A DNA stretch of 64,000 bases from Vibrio pectenicida (GCA_024347015.1 AP024890.1:372001-436000); one strand, 5' to 3'. Positions 16,247 through 27,395 are shown, numbered from the stretch's first letter. Program-made: numbers and translations. Notes: a model not told the origin generated them from the letters alone.

Positions 16247-18700
16247 ATGAAACCGACTCAACAGAAAAATTTTGATACGGCAGCATTTAAGCAAAGTGTG
16301 AAGAAACATTTGACCTCGACTTATGCCACGACTGAAGAGAGAGCAGGCAGCCGAGCCTGGTATCTAGCGATGGGAAGAGCTTTGGCTGAATTGACAACTC
16401 TTGATATGCTGCAAACTGAACAAGATAGCAAAATCAATAATGCTAAAAGTGTTAACTATTTGTCTCTTGAGTTTTTGATTGGTCGTTTAACGGGGAACAA
16501 TTTAATTAGCCTTGGTCTTTACGAGCAAATTAGTATTGCTATGGCTGAATTGGGCCAGAGTTTAACTGATCTGCTGGAAGAGGAACGAGACCCATCATTG
16601 GGAAATGGTGGCTTGGGTCGTTTGGCTGCTTGCTTCATGGACTCTCTTGCGGCTCAGGAATTTCCAACCGTTGGGTATGGTCTTCATTACGAATACGGTT
16701 TATTTAAACAATCTTTTAAAGATGGACATCAACAGGAAGCGCCAGATGCGTGGCGCTGTGTAGAAGGTTATCCGTGGGAAATTGCTCGCCCTGAACTTGC
16801 TCAAGAGATTGGCTTTTATGGTCATGTTGAAGTTTATCGAGAAGACGGCAAAGAGAAGCGGCGTTGGGTCCCGGGTATGTCGGTAAAAGCTATGCCATGG
16901 GACCTACCTATTGTGGGTTATCAATCGGACACAGTTTACCCTTTACGTTTGTGGGAATGTAGAGCCATAGCACCGTTCTCACTAGCAAGCTTTAACAATG
17001 GTGATTATTTTGAAGCTCAGCACGCCTTGATTGATGCTGGAAACATTACAAAAGTATTGTACCCAAACGATAACCATGAGAAAGGAAAAACACTGCGTCT
17101 TATGCAGCAATATTTCCACTCTGCTGCCTCGGTAAGAGATATTTTACGCCGTCATGAGGAAGCGGGGAATACCCTGAAGTCCTTACCAAAATATGAAACC
17201 ATTCAGTTAAATGATACCCATCCTACAATAGCTATTCCCGAGTTGATGCGCATTTTAATTGATGAGAAGGACTTAGGCTGGGATGAAGCTTGGGCTATAA
17301 GCTCCCAGACATTTGCCTATACCAACCATACCCTGCTTCCTGAAGCCTTGGAAACTTGGAGCGAGTCATTAATTCAGCGTTTGTTACCGCGACATATGGA
17401 AATCATATATCACATTAACCATCTGTTTTTAAAAGAGGTACGTAACAAGTGGCCAGGTGATGTCATGAAGCAGCAAAAGCTATCGATTATTGAAGAAGGC
17501 TTTCATCGTATGGTGAGAATGGCCAATTTAAGCGTGATTGGCTCTTATGCGGTCAATGGTGTTGCGGCCCTTCACTCTGAGTTGGTCAAGCGTGATTTGT
17601 TCCCTGATTTTGATGAACTATATCCATCTAAGTTACAGAATGTGACCAATGGTATCACCCCACGTCGATGGTTGAAGTTCTGTAACCCGGGTTTGTCTGA
17701 ACTTATTTCAAGTAAAATAGGTCACGATTGGCCTGCGCATTTAGAGCAACTTGAGCAAATCGCTCAGTATGCAAATGATGCCCAGTTCCAGAAAGCGTTT
17801 ATGGCGGTTAAAAAGCAGAATAAGCAACGTCTTTCCAATTGGGTGAAAGATAATCTAGGGATAGAGCTAGATACTAATGCTATTTTTGATGTGCAAATTA
17901 AACGCCTGCATGAATATAAGCGCCAGCATCTAAACATGTTACATATTTTGTCACTATATCATCGCTTACTGCATGATCCTGATTTTGTCATGGTTCCACG
18001 TGTGATCTTCTTTGCTGCTAAGGCGGCACCAGGATACCATTTAGCAAAAGATATTATCTATGCAATCAATAAAATAGCTGACAAAGTCAATCATGACCCA
18101 CGAATCGGTAATAAGCTAAAAATTGTGTTTGTTCCCGACTATCGCGTGAGTATGGCTGAAATCATTATTCCGGCCGCTGATGTCTCTGAGCAAATATCAA
18201 CAGCAGGTAAAGAAGCGTCTGGTACCGGAAATATGAAAATGGCGCTTAATGGCGCATTGACCATAGGGACGATGGATGGGGCGAATGTCGAAATTCGAGA
18301 AGAGGTGGGCGATGATAATATTTACATTTTCGGCCTTGAGGTCGATGAAGTTGAATCGATACTCGCCCAAGGCTATAACCCATTCGATTATTATCATACC
18401 GATCCATTACTCAAAGCTTCTTTAGATCTTCTGCTCGGTGATGAATTTACGCCCGGTGAACCAGAGAAATTACGCGCTACTTATGACAGTTTATTAGATG
18501 GTGGTGATCCATATTTGTGTCTTGCCGATTTTGCTTCATATGTTCAAGCGCATGAGGACATGGATAGACAGTATCGCGATGAAGCTGGCTGGGCCAAAAA
18601 AGCGATACTCAATACAGCTCTAGTTGGTAAATTTAGTTCCGATCGCTCCATTCGGGACTATGTAAACAATATTTGGCAACTAGAAGCGGTAAAACGCTAG
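16247..18700 (+). CDS. malP: Maltodextrin/glycogen phosphorylase
   Basis: A GT35 phosphorylase of about 817 residues. The start is at 16247 (MKPTQQKNFD); an upstream open stretch from 16169 overlaps the MalT-like box and lacks homology. Motifs: LGNGGLGRLAACF and the extended active-site region YGLHYEYGLF, then EASGTGNMKMALNG, which holds the PLP-binding Lys. The C-terminal domain continues to the Arg at the end. It splits alpha-1,4-glucans with phosphate to glucose-1-phosphate. It lies upstream of malQ with an intercistronic hairpin, and downstream of CRP- and MalT-like sites. Confidence 0.93.
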   Translation: MKPTQQKNFDTAAFKQSVKKHLTSTYATTEERAGSRAWYLAMGRALAELTTLDMLQTEQDSKINNAKSVNYLSLEFLIGRLTGNNLISLGLYEQISIAMAELGQSLTDLLEEERDPSLGNGGLGRLAACFMDSLAAQEFPTVGYGLHYEYGLFKQSFKDGHQQEAPDAWRCVEGYPWEIARPELAQEIGFYGHVEVYREDGKEKRRWVPGMSVKAMPWDLPIVGYQSDTVYPLRLWECRAIAPFSLASFNNGDYFEAQHALIDAGNITKVLYPNDNHEKGKTLRLMQQYFHSAASVRDILRRHEEAGNTLKSLPKYETIQLNDTHPTIAIPELMRILIDEKDLGWDEAWAISSQTFAYTNHTLLPEALETWSESLIQRLLPRHMEIIYHINHLFLKEVRNKWPGDVMKQQKLSIIEEGFHRMVRMANLSVIGSYAVNGVAALHSELVKRDLFPDFDELYPSKLQNVTNGITPRRWLKFCNPGLSELISSKIGHDWPAHLEQLEQIAQYANDAQFQKAFMAVKKQNKQRLSNWVKDNLGIELDTNAIFDVQIKRLHEYKRQHLNMLHILSLYHRLLHDPDFVMVPRVIFFAAKAAPGYHLAKDIIYAINKIADKVNHDPRIGNKLKIVFVPDYRVSMAEIIIPAADVSEQISTAGKEASGTGNMKMALNGALTIGTMDGANVEIREEVGDDNIYIFGLEVDEVESILAQGYNPFDYYHTDPLLKASLDLLLGDEFTPGEPEKLRATYDSLLDGGDPYLCLADFASYVQAHEDMDRQYRDEAGWAKKAILNTALVGKFSSDRSIRDYVNNIWQLEAVKR

Positions 18701-18710
18701 CATCATCAAC

Positions 18711-18738
18711 AAAGCCAAGCATGATATGTCTTGGCTTT
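18711..18738 (+). terminator. Intercistronic hairpin malP-malQ
   Basis: AAAGCCAAG pairs with CTTGGCTTT around an 11-base loop. There is no T-run, so it is more likely a processing or partial attenuation element between malP and malQ than a full terminator. Confidence 0.5.
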
Positions 18739-18792
18739 GCTCATTAATCACAACTCAACACATGGAAGGTAGAGACTTCTTCGGAGATTGCG

Positions 18793-20973
18793 ATGACACA
18801 AAAAAATATTTTAAACCAAGTGGCTGAAATGGCAAATATTTCGAGTAGTTATATAAGCGCTTGGGGAGAAGAGACAGACGTTGAAGAGCAAACTATTCGA
18901 GATTTACTGACGTCTTTAGGCTATGACACTGCCAGTGATGAAAGGCTCCTAAAATCAGCGCAAAAAAAACATAAGAACGATGTTTTAAAGCCAGTAATGG
19001 TTGTTCATGATGGTAACCCTGTTTACGTAGCAATGAACTTGGGGGCAAGTGCCCGTGAAAGTGAGTTCAGTTGGCGCTTAGATACGGAGCAAGGGCAAGT
19101 ATTAGAAGGGTACCTACAATCACAAATTGTTCGCGATGAGAGAAGTACAGGTGGGCCTTTAGTTTTTGAATTACCCAATGATCTTGAGTGGGGATATCAC
19201 AAGCTCACGATGACCCGTAAGCGTCGAAAATCACCTTATACGATGACATTAATTGTTACCCCTAAGTCTTGTTTTAAACAACAAGAAATTGAAAACGGCA
19301 AAAAGATGTGGGGTCCGAGTGTACAACTATATACGCTTCGTACACAGCATAATTGGGGAATGGGTGATTTTGGGGACTTAAAACAGTTGGTGTCAGATAT
19401 CGCATCACGAGGAGGTGATTTTGTTGGATTAAACCCTGTCCATGCCTTATTTCCTGCCAATCCAGAGGGAGCAAGCCCATACAGCCCATCGTCCCGACGT
19501 TGGTTAAATATTATGTACATTGATGTGAGCTCTGTTGCCGAATTTTCTTTGTCTGTGGAGGCTCAGCAGAAAGTTGGCAGTGCAGAGTTTCAGCAGCGCC
19601 TGCAGAAAGTGCGTGAATCTCATTGGGTTAACTATACGGAAGTGGCTGAGCTTAAATTGAGTGTGTTACCGCTACTTTATGGTGAATTTAAAACTCGCCA
19701 TCTTAATAAATGCACCGAACGAGCTGAAGCCTTTCTGGCTTTTGTTGAAGAAGGTGGTGATAGTTTGTTGCACCAAGCGACTTTTGATGCATTGCATGCA
19801 GCTTTACATGCTCAAGATGCCAATATTTGGGGATGGCCAGCTTTTCCTCAAGAACTGGGTTGCTTTGATAGTGTGGCCGTTGACAAATTTATGGCTGAAA
19901 ATTTAGACCAAGTTCATTTGTATATGTATCTACAGTGGGTTGCAGATATGCAAATCCATGAAGCTCAGACACTGGCAGAAGAAAAAGGGATGTCAGTTGG
20001 ACTGTATCGTGATTTGGCCGTTGGTGTTGCTGATTCAGGTGCTGAAACTTGGGCTGATGATGGTAACTTGGTTATGGATGTCAGTATTGGTGCGCCACCT
20101 GATGAATTGGGACCTTTGGGGCAAAATTGGGGATTACCCCCACTTAATCCTCAAATGTTACAAGCAACTGGCTATGAAGCCTTCATCAAGCTGTTACAGG
20201 CTAACATGAAGCATTGTGGTGCATTACGTATCGACCATGTTCTTGGGCTTTTACGTTTGTGGTGGATCCCAAGAAATAAAAAGGCGACTCAGGGGGCATA
20301 TCTCTATTATCCGGTTGAGGATATGTTATCAATTCTAGCACTAGAGTCGCACCGACATAAATGCAGTGTGATTGGTGAAGATCTTGGTACTGTACCTGAT
20401 GAGATCGAGGGACTGTTGAGTGATGCAGGTGTGCACTCTTATAAGGTCTTTTTCTTTGAAACATCAAAAGAAGATGGAGGGTACCTTTCACCACAACATT
20501 ATACTCAGCAGTCGATGGCAGCATTGTGTACACATGATATGCCTACGCTTCGTGGTTTTTGGCACTGTGACGATCTTAAAATGGGTCAAGAGTTGGGCTT
20601 ATACCCAGATGAAGAGCAACTAAAAGGGTTATTTACTGGTCGCTTGAAGAGTAAACAAGGGATTCTTGATTCCGTAGCATGGCATGGATACTTACCCGAT
20701 GGGGTCGGGGGTGATGCACAATATGTCCCGATGGACTCTTATCTCGCCGAAGGACTCCAACAGCATGTTGCGGCAGGATCTTCTGTTTTACTTAGTGTTC
20801 AACTTGAAGATTGGTTAGAGATGGATAAGCCAGTCAACATTCCTGGAACAGTCGATGAGTACCCAAATTGGCGGCGTAAACTTTCAATGAACCTTGATGA
20901 AATTTTTGCCCAAGAAGGCGTGAATCGTATTGCTAGCAAGTTAACTAAAGCGCGTGCGAAACAAGCTAATTGA
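18793..20973 (+). CDS. malQ: 4-alpha-glucanotransferase (amylomaltase)
   Basis: A 726-residue GH77 enzyme of the long MalQ type with an N-terminal extension of about 150 residues. Catalytic regions: ALRIDHVLGLLRLWW (nucleophile Asp), VIGEDLGTVP (acid/base Glu) and CTHDMPTLRGFW (second Asp). It transfers glucan chains between maltodextrins and supplies longer substrates for MalP. GGAGATTGCG precedes the ATG. It is second in the malPQ operon and followed by a strong terminator before glgB. Confidence 0.93.
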   Translation: MTQKNILNQVAEMANISSSYISAWGEETDVEEQTIRDLLTSLGYDTASDERLLKSAQKKHKNDVLKPVMVVHDGNPVYVAMNLGASARESEFSWRLDTEQGQVLEGYLQSQIVRDERSTGGPLVFELPNDLEWGYHKLTMTRKRRKSPYTMTLIVTPKSCFKQQEIENGKKMWGPSVQLYTLRTQHNWGMGDFGDLKQLVSDIASRGGDFVGLNPVHALFPANPEGASPYSPSSRRWLNIMYIDVSSVAEFSLSVEAQQKVGSAEFQQRLQKVRESHWVNYTEVAELKLSVLPLLYGEFKTRHLNKCTERAEAFLAFVEEGGDSLLHQATFDALHAALHAQDANIWGWPAFPQELGCFDSVAVDKFMAENLDQVHLYMYLQWVADMQIHEAQTLAEEKGMSVGLYRDLAVGVADSGAETWADDGNLVMDVSIGAPPDELGPLGQNWGLPPLNPQMLQATGYEAFIKLLQANMKHCGALRIDHVLGLLRLWWIPRNKKATQGAYLYYPVEDMLSILALESHRHKCSVIGEDLGTVPDEIEGLLSDAGVHSYKVFFFETSKEDGGYLSPQHYTQQSMAALCTHDMPTLRGFWHCDDLKMGQELGLYPDEEQLKGLFTGRLKSKQGILDSVAWHGYLPDGVGGDAQYVPMDSYLAEGLQQHVAAGSSVLLSVQLEDWLEMDKPVNIPGTVDEYPNWRRKLSMNLDEIFAQEGVNRIASKLTKARAKQAN

Positions 20974-21037
20974 AAGTGCCGTGTGGGTGTGAGCAAACTT
21001 TGGATATAAGCGTTCTTCACACTTTTCATTGTATAAG

Positions 21038-21060
21038 AAGCCCGCATTTTGAGCGGGCTT
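21038..21060 (+). terminator. Terminator of malPQ
   Basis: AAGCCCGC-ATTTT(GA)-GCGGGCTT stem of 8 pairs, 65 bases after the malQ stop. No long T-run follows (ACATG), so termination may be incomplete. Confidence 0.6.
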
Positions 21061-21166
21061 ACATGTATTAAACGAGACATTGTTTACCTTTCGCTTTGAG
21101 CCCATATTCACCATATAGTGCTCTTTGCAGCAGTCAGCTAAATTAGAAAATAAGTAGAATGAGTTA

Positions 21167-23380
21167 ATGGCTCAGAAAGTTAGGCTAGGAGAGAATTACT
21201 TGAAAACGGCAATAAGAGATAAAAATAGTATAATGTACAACCAACTCTCAAGTGCATCTTGCGCTGAACCATTTTCATTTCTAGGGCCATTTCTAACGCC
21301 AAAGCAAGGGTACCTGAGAGTTTGGATGCCAGGTGCAGATAAGGTAGAAGTAATTCTAGATGGTGAAACCCGTCTAGCACTGGAGCGCGAGGGCTCATCG
21401 GGCTTTATTTTGCGTCACGCGCGAGATTTAAGCAAAACGTATTATCAACTCGCGGTAAGTTGGCCAGACTCTGAACAAATCCTTGATGACCCATACCAAT
21501 ACCATGCCATTTATGCTGATTATGAGGATTTGCATACCCCCAAACAAATGTATCACCATATGGGGGCCCAATTTGTTACTTTACAGCGTGCGGGTAAATC
21601 TATCCATGGCGTACGCTTTCTCGTTTATGCACCAAATGCATCGGCATGTAGTCTAGTTGGAGAGTTTAACCAATGGGATGGTCGCCGCACGCCATTGCAA
21701 AGGTTAGATTACGGTATTTGGGGAATATTTATCCCGAATTTAGCAGAAGGTGCCCACTATAAATTTGAACTAAAAGGCCCTAATGGAGAAGGTTTACCAC
21801 ATAAGGCAGATCCATGGGGTGCGTATGCAGACCAGTATCCGTCATTTGCTTCATTGACATACGATCATAGTCGATATGAATGGCAAGATTCACAATGGCA
21901 AAACCGTCCTGTCACTCAAAAAACAAAACAGGCCTTATCCTTTTATGAATTGCATATAGGTTCTTGGCGACGAAATGAAAAAGGCGACTTTCTTACCTAT
22001 CGCGAGCTCGCTGAGCAGCTTATACCCTACTTGAAAGATATGGGATACAGCCATGTAGAACTGATGCCTGTGTCTGAACATCCATTTTATGGTTCCTGGG
22101 GCTATCAACCTGTCGGGTTGTTTGCGCCGACCAGTAGGTTTGGTTCGCCGGATGACTTTAAATATTTTGTCGATCAGTGCCACTTGGCAGGAATAGGTGT
22201 CGTGATTGATTGGGTTCCGGCGCATTTTCCATCTGATGAGCATGGTTTAGCTCATTTTGATGGAACACCATTATACCACGATCCGGATCCTCGTCGCGGT
22301 TGGCATCCAGATTGGAATTGTTACATTTACGATTTAGGTAGAGAACATGTGCGCCGTTTTCTAGTTTCTAATGCTTTATATTGGTTTGAACAGTTTCATG
22401 TCGATGGAATACGGGTCGATGCGGTGGCATCCATGTTGTATCTGGATTATTCACGCAGTCATGATCAATGGATTCCAAATGTCGATGGAGGAAATGAAAA
22501 CTATGATGCAATCGCTACCTTGAAATGGATGAATGAACAAGTCTATCAATATTTTCCCAATGTCATGACTATCGCTGAAGAATCGACGGCCTTTCCGAGC
22601 GTTTCTGCCCCAACCTTTATGGGAGGGCTAGGTTTTGGATTCAAGTGGAATATGGGCTGGATGCACGATTCATTATCGTATATCAAAGAGCAACCTGTGC
22701 ATCGAAAGTATCACCATGACACCATCACTTTTCCAATGGTTTACGCGCATAGCGAGAACTATGTTTTATCGCTATCGCATGATGAAGTTGTTTATGGCAA
22801 GGGCGCTATCCATAGCAAAATGCCAGGAGATGAATGGCAGCAAACCGCCAATCTGAGGGCTTATTTAGGCTATATGTATGCGCAGCCCGGTAAAAAGCTC
22901 AATTTTATGGGAGCTGAAATTGGCCAGACCGCAGAGTGGAATCATGAAGATCAATTACAATGGTTTTTGCTTGATTTTGAGCGCCATCAGGGAGTGCAGT
23001 CATTAACCCGTGATCTCAATAAACTGTATGCATCACAGCCTGCTTTGTATCAACTTGATTGTGAGCCGCTTGGTTTTGAATGGCGTCTTCAAGATGCAGC
23101 GCAAGCCTCAATTCTGGCCCATGAGCGCTTAAGCGATAAGGGAGAACGTATCTTAGTTATCAGTAATTTCACTCCTGTTTCGCATGAAAGCTTTCGTCTT
23201 GGGGTCCCCTTTGCCGGTGAATATCAATTGTTGCTCAATACAGATGATATCCAGTACGCTGGAAGTGGCTACGAGATTAACCATTCTATAGTGACAGATT
23301 TCGTTGAAAGTGAAAGCCAGCCCCAATCTTTGCTGATGCGCATTCCACCTTTGGCAACGATATTCTATAAGTTAAAATAA
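21167..23380 (+). CDS. glgB: 1,4-alpha-glucan branching enzyme
   Basis: A GH13 branching enzyme of 737 residues with N-terminal CBM48-like beta domains ([41 protein letters not shown]) and the catalytic barrel. Key motifs: [17 protein letters not shown] (nucleophile), IAEESTAFP (acid), [13 protein letters not shown] (third Asp). It creates alpha-1,6 branches in glycogen. The start is uncertain: a TTG at 21200 has AGGAGAG 7 bases upstream and is a better site than the ATG at 21167, which has weak AATGAG. It sits apart from glgC/A, next to malPQ, as in Vibrio chromosome 2. Confidence 0.92.
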   Translation: MAQKVRLGENYLKTAIRDKNSIMYNQLSSASCAEPFSFLGPFLTPKQGYLRVWMPGADKVEVILDGETRLALEREGSSGFILRHARDLSKTYYQLAVSWPDSEQILDDPYQYHAIYADYEDLHTPKQMYHHMGAQFVTLQRAGKSIHGVRFLVYAPNASACSLVGEFNQWDGRRTPLQRLDYGIWGIFIPNLAEGAHYKFELKGPNGEGLPHKADPWGAYADQYPSFASLTYDHSRYEWQDSQWQNRPVTQKTKQALSFYELHIGSWRRNEKGDFLTYRELAEQLIPYLKDMGYSHVELMPVSEHPFYGSWGYQPVGLFAPTSRFGSPDDFKYFVDQCHLAGIGVVIDWVPAHFPSDEHGLAHFDGTPLYHDPDPRRGWHPDWNCYIYDLGREHVRRFLVSNALYWFEQFHVDGIRVDAVASMLYLDYSRSHDQWIPNVDGGNENYDAIATLKWMNEQVYQYFPNVMTIAEESTAFPSVSAPTFMGGLGFGFKWNMGWMHDSLSYIKEQPVHRKYHHDTITFPMVYAHSENYVLSLSHDEVVYGKGAIHSKMPGDEWQQTANLRAYLGYMYAQPGKKLNFMGAEIGQTAEWNHEDQLQWFLLDFERHQGVQSLTRDLNKLYASQPALYQLDCEPLGFEWRLQDAAQASILAHERLSDKGERILVISNFTPVSHESFRLGVPFAGEYQLLLNTDDIQYAGSGYEINHSIVTDFVESESQPQSLLMRIPPLATIFYKLK

Positions 23381-23400
23381 CCCCTCTCTATATAGATAAG

Positions 23401-23435
23401 TAAACGCCCACTAACTTAAAGTTAGTGGGCGTTTA
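23401..23435. terminator. Strong bidirectional terminator glgB / DAACS transporter
   Basis: A perfect palindrome: a 16-pair stem of TAAACGCCCACTAACT and its complement around a few T/A bases, between convergent genes. Confidence 0.85.
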
Positions 23436-23505
23436 GGATCAGAGATGGTTCAGTGTATTCTAGATAGTATTTCTAATACGCTATACCAGCTGGACATCCA
23501 TTTCT

Positions 23506-24780
23506 TTAGTTTGTAAGCTGAGTATGTTTATGCTCTTCTATTGAATGTTTTTTGCTCCAGCGATCGACGACCATAGCGCCAATTAAATCACCTTGCACGT
23601 TAACCGCAGTTCTAAATGTATCCAAAGGTCTTTCAATGATGAGAAGGATGGCGATTGCCTCAAGAGGGATCCCTGCGGCCAAAAGAACGAGTTGCATGCC
23701 AGACATTGAACCTGATGGCATTCCTGGCGCACCAACTGATGATACCATTGCCATGATGAAAATCATCACGATGCCACTTGTTGACAGATCAACACCAAAT
23801 AATTGAGCTAAAAATACAGCGGCTACACCTTCAAATAGAGCGGTACCATCCATATTCATCACAGCTCCCATCGGTAACACTAGACTGCTGGTGGAATCGG
23901 ATACTCCCAGTTTTTCTTTAGCTGTCTGCAGGCTAAGAGGTAGTGTGGCGGAGCTTGATGAAGTGGCTAAAGCCATCGACATAGGTGCTGATAGAGCCTT
24001 AAATAGTGGGATAGGTGATGTACCTGTTGCAAGCTTTGCAATTACTGGCAGTACCACTAAACTGTGGATCATGGTGAGCCCAAATACCAATAAACCAAAC
24101 TCAAGTAACTGGCTAAATAGAGTGCTGTTTGATTCAATCGTTAATTCGAAAACGATAGCAAATACTGCAAACGGAGCTAAGCGAATAATACCTCTAACTA
24201 GAGTAGATATGCTCTGATTTACTCCTTTGACAAGTTCAAAGACTGGGTGAGAGTTGTCTAGTGTAGCAAGTAGCGCAATTGCGATAAGTATTGAAAAGGT
24301 TACTATGGCAAGTAAATTACCACCTGACAAGGCTGCAATCGGATTCATTAGTGCCATGGAAAGCAGTTTATTTAAAATGCTAACCCCTTGAGCGGATGAA
24401 TCGTCAATCAGGGTTAAACTATCGGCAGCCGGAGGTGCAGAGGTCAGTGGTGTCCATTCTGGCATCATTAGAGCAGCGCCCAGACCTATACATATAGCAA
24501 TTGTGGTTGTGATTAGGTAGTACACGACTGCGACAGAACCTACTTGCTTAAGTCGTACTAGGCTTCCTATGTTACTTATACCTTCAATAAGGCTAAACAT
24601 GACCATTATACCAACAATGGCTTTTAGCAATCCCAGATAAACAAGCTTTATCAGTGAAAGCGGTTCACTTAATACTAGTAAGGTGTTTTTTTCAACCGGC
24701 AGTAATTGAGTTGCAGCCCAAGCAAATAATGCAGCAATAACAATTTGGGTAGTTAATGATTGTTTTAAAAAGGCTCCCAT
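23506..24780 (-). CDS. Dicarboxylate/amino acid:cation symporter (DAACS)
   Basis: A 424-residue transporter of the GltP/SstT/DctA fold with eight membrane helices and two hairpins. The serine-rich hairpin LATSSSSATLPLS (about residues 273-285), MGAVMNMDGTALFEGVAAVFLAQ (about 304-326; the NMDGT motif of the Na+/substrate site) and GAPGMPSGSMSG (second hairpin) are clear. The substrate is likely glutamate/aspartate, serine or C4-dicarboxylate; sequence alone does not decide. It is monocistronic and convergent with glgB. Confidence 0.85.
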   Translation of the reverse strand: MGAFLKQSLTTQIVIAALFAWAATQLLPVEKNTLLVLSEPLSLIKLVYLGLLKAIVGIMVMFSLIEGISNIGSLVRLKQVGSVAVVYYLITTTIAICIGLGAALMMPEWTPLTSAPPAADSLTLIDDSSAQGVSILNKLLSMALMNPIAALSGGNLLAIVTFSILIAIALLATLDNSHPVFELVKGVNQSISTLVRGIIRLAPFAVFAIVFELTIESNSTLFSQLLEFGLLVFGLTMIHSLVVLPVIAKLATGTSPIPLFKALSAPMSMALATSSSSATLPLSLQTAKEKLGVSDSTSSLVLPMGAVMNMDGTALFEGVAAVFLAQLFGVDLSTSGIVMIFIMAMVSSVGAPGMPSGSMSGMQLVLLAAGIPLEAIAILLIIERPLDTFRTAVNVQGDLIGAMVVDRWSKKHSIEEHKHTQLTN

Positions 24781-25335
24781 GCCTTGTTCCTTGTATCTAT
24801 TTAGAATGCCGCCTTACATGAGGCAGGTGCGAATAAGAGACGAAGAGTAAAATAAAATACGCCTATTGGGTAGTAGACTTTGGTTACATAGCCAAAGATA
24901 AAGTTATAAGAAAAATGAGAGTGGCTGTTATTCAAACGTAATCTTTTGGGAAGCCTATCTTTATTATCATATTCCCCAGTTTGCTTGTGGTTAACCATAT
25001 ATTTGCACAATTTCCCACCTTTAATTGCCAAAACTATCTTACATGGTAGGTTCGGCTATACCCCTTTTGTCGCTTAGCTGTCGAGCATATTTATCATTCC
25101 ATTCAAACTTATTAATTTTAACAAAAATGACATTATTAACGTTGGAAATAAACTTGTCTTGATAAGTTATGAATTATTGTTATTAGATTATTTCATGCTC
25201 TTTAATCAGGGATTTAATAAAATTTTATTATGATATTAGATCTGACCTTGCTAGTTTTAATAAGGTTGTTTTGCGATGTAAAATAACTTGTTTGGATATG
25301 TGATTGTATGGATATAAAACATAGATAGGTTATAT
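24781..25335. promoter_or_regulatory. Divergent region between DAACS transporter and secreted CBM protein
   Basis: About 555 AT-rich bases without a supported gene; the open frame on the - strand at 24801-25031 has no domain or ribosome site. It must hold promoters for both neighbours. Confidence 0.35.
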
Positions 25336-27192
25336 ATGAGATTCAATAAACTAAGTGTACTAATAGGTGTCGCTTTGCTTCCATCATGGAGCGTAGTGGC
25401 GGATACAATAGAGCAAACATTAACTTTTAAGCCCGACAACTGTGCTCCGGGTTGGTATTGTCAGTATAAAGCAACAGCTAACGATCAAGGTGGTTTAGAT
25501 ACCAGTCAACTAAGCAGTTATGAAATGATGTTTAAATCTAAGCCTCAAGTTCAGGGTGTTAATGTTGGCGAGTCTATATGGAGTAATGGTTCTTTCGTTG
25601 TGACCGGTGGAGATGCTGCGGGCCAAGAAGTACAGCAATGGCCTGAATTTGTTGGGGATGTGGTTTTTGATGGTACACCAAGTGATGGCAATGGTGGAGG
25701 ATCTGAGGGTGGGACAGATGTTTTACCGACTGAAGATGCTGTTATCCATCATGTTACTTTTCCTTATGATGATACGCAGACGACAATTGATGTTTTCAAC
25801 CTAAATACGCCATATGCGACTGATGTGGTTATTTCTAACCTGATTGCGGGTACTTTATATTCTTACCTTGTTGAAAAAAAATACCCTGAAGTTCACTTCA
25901 ATCAGGAGTATTTAGTAGGCTCAATTTTGTCCCAATTGCTACAAGAAGCTGGGCTCTCAGATTCTAGAATCAATCCAGAATATTCTGCATCAGCCAAGAA
26001 ACAAGCTATTCATGAGCCGAATTATGCGAGTCAGTTGCTTGCTGTGGGGCAAGGTGGCCCTTATCAAATTAATGACTACAACAAGCGTTTACCGGATACG
26101 TCGACACCAGGGTCTTTAGGGCTAATTAACTATGATGCGCTATATCAAGGCTTGGGTTACACTATTGAAGCCCAAGACAGTGGCGTTCAAGGTGGTTTAG
26201 TCGGGCCTGACTCTCTAGAGGATATTTACTTCGGCCCAATCGCAGCGACTTACTTTCAGTTTAATGATGTTAATCGCTTAGAAGTTTTAGCAGGTCAAAG
26301 TTGGTATCAGAACCAAGAAGCGTGGAATACTTGTTTTAATACAGCACTAAAAGACGATGCATTTATCAGCGATCCTAATGCACTTCGTTTGACCGACTTT
26401 TTGATCAATGTCATTTATAATGCTGGAAGTTATAGCGATGCATTTGGTGATTATCTTGATGTTTGTGTTGATGCTTATGGCGATGGTAGCAACTTCGACT
26501 TTACCTCAGAGCTGCCGTATTTAAATAGCTATGATCTAGGTCCAGAAGAGTACAAGCAGAAGATTTCTGCTTCAGGAGAAGAGTGGTGGTATCGCTATCC
26601 ACGTCAAGTATCCTTTTATGCAGACCAGTTATTTGGAAAGGATTTGGTTGCATCTGGTCTTAATATGACGAATAACCAGCAGTTGACAGTGGCTGATCTT
26701 GAGCCTGTATTTGTTAAAATATTTGCTCAAATATCATACAAAGCTCAGCAAGATCAATCACCAATTCTAATTGCAGAAGCAACAGCAGAACAAGCATTTG
26801 ATCAAGCCGTACAAAATGCAGGATTGACGCTAGATAAATCCTACTCGTTGTCCGATGAATCTCAGCGTCGCGCTTTATTTGATTTCCTCTATCAGGCATT
26901 TGAACAATTAGAGTCTCGTACGGCAGACCTAGGTGCGGTTAGCGGAGAGCTTACTGGTGACGATAATGGTGGTGATAATGGCAATGGTGGTACACCACCA
27001 CCACCTGTTGATGGTGAGAAATGGAATGCATCAACAATATATCCAGATGGATCTTGTACCACGGTTACTTATCAGGGCATGGAATATCAGAACCAATGGT
27101 GGACCCAAGGAAATGAGCCAAACCCTGCTGAAGGTGATGGTTATAACTCAGTGTGGCGTTTCCCAAGCGCTGCCAGTAATGACTGCCCTTAA
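25336..27192 (+). CDS. Secreted carbohydrate-active protein with lysozyme-like core and C-terminal CBM5/12
   Basis: A 618-residue exported protein. Signal peptide MRFNKLSVLIGVALLPSWSV ending about residue 22. A small beta domain (about residues 27-112, Cys pair near NCAPGWYC), a Gly/Asp-rich linker (about 113-128), a 370-residue helical core, another Gly/Asp/Pro linker (about 546-560) and a C-terminal chitin-binding CBM5/12 module (WNASTIYPDGSC ... YQNQWWTQGNEP). The core has GQGGPYQINDY, similar to the GGPYQ patch of lysozyme-like transglycosylases or chitosanases. Probable role: binding and cutting chitin, chitosan or peptidoglycan outside the cell. The enzymatic family is not certain. Confidence 0.65.
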   Translation: MRFNKLSVLIGVALLPSWSVVADTIEQTLTFKPDNCAPGWYCQYKATANDQGGLDTSQLSSYEMMFKSKPQVQGVNVGESIWSNGSFVVTGGDAAGQEVQQWPEFVGDVVFDGTPSDGNGGGSEGGTDVLPTEDAVIHHVTFPYDDTQTTIDVFNLNTPYATDVVISNLIAGTLYSYLVEKKYPEVHFNQEYLVGSILSQLLQEAGLSDSRINPEYSASAKKQAIHEPNYASQLLAVGQGGPYQINDYNKRLPDTSTPGSLGLINYDALYQGLGYTIEAQDSGVQGGLVGPDSLEDIYFGPIAATYFQFNDVNRLEVLAGQSWYQNQEAWNTCFNTALKDDAFISDPNALRLTDFLINVIYNAGSYSDAFGDYLDVCVDAYGDGSNFDFTSELPYLNSYDLGPEEYKQKISASGEEWWYRYPRQVSFYADQLFGKDLVASGLNMTNNQQLTVADLEPVFVKIFAQISYKAQQDQSPILIAEATAEQAFDQAVQNAGLTLDKSYSLSDESQRRALFDFLYQAFEQLESRTADLGAVSGELTGDDNGGDNGNGGTPPPPVDGEKWNASTIYPDGSCTTVTYQGMEYQNQWWTQGNEPNPAEGDGYNSVWRFPSAASNDCP

Positions 27193-27233
27193 GTGACATT
27201 TTAGATTATCTTTTGAGCTAATAAATATCGAAG

Positions 27234-27268
27234 AACGTCATGATTTTTCTATTCATGGCGTTTTTTTT
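27234..27268 (+). terminator. Terminator of the CBM5/12 protein gene
   Basis: AACGTCATGA pairs with TCATGGCGTT (one G-U), followed by TTTTTT. It lies about 40 bases after the stop. Confidence 0.75.
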
Positions 27269-27395
27269 CAACTAAATTGTCTTTAGGTGAAATTTTATTA
27301 GTGGTATTTCTATCTATTAAACCATGACGCTGTGCTATAGGACTTCTCTGGGCGATAAGTTGTATAGCGGTTTGTAGAGAGAAATCGAGGTTGGG

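Noticed and set aside
24801..25031. 76-residue frame on the - strand upstream of the DAACS gene
   Set aside because: No ribosome site or domain; likely part of the regulatory region.
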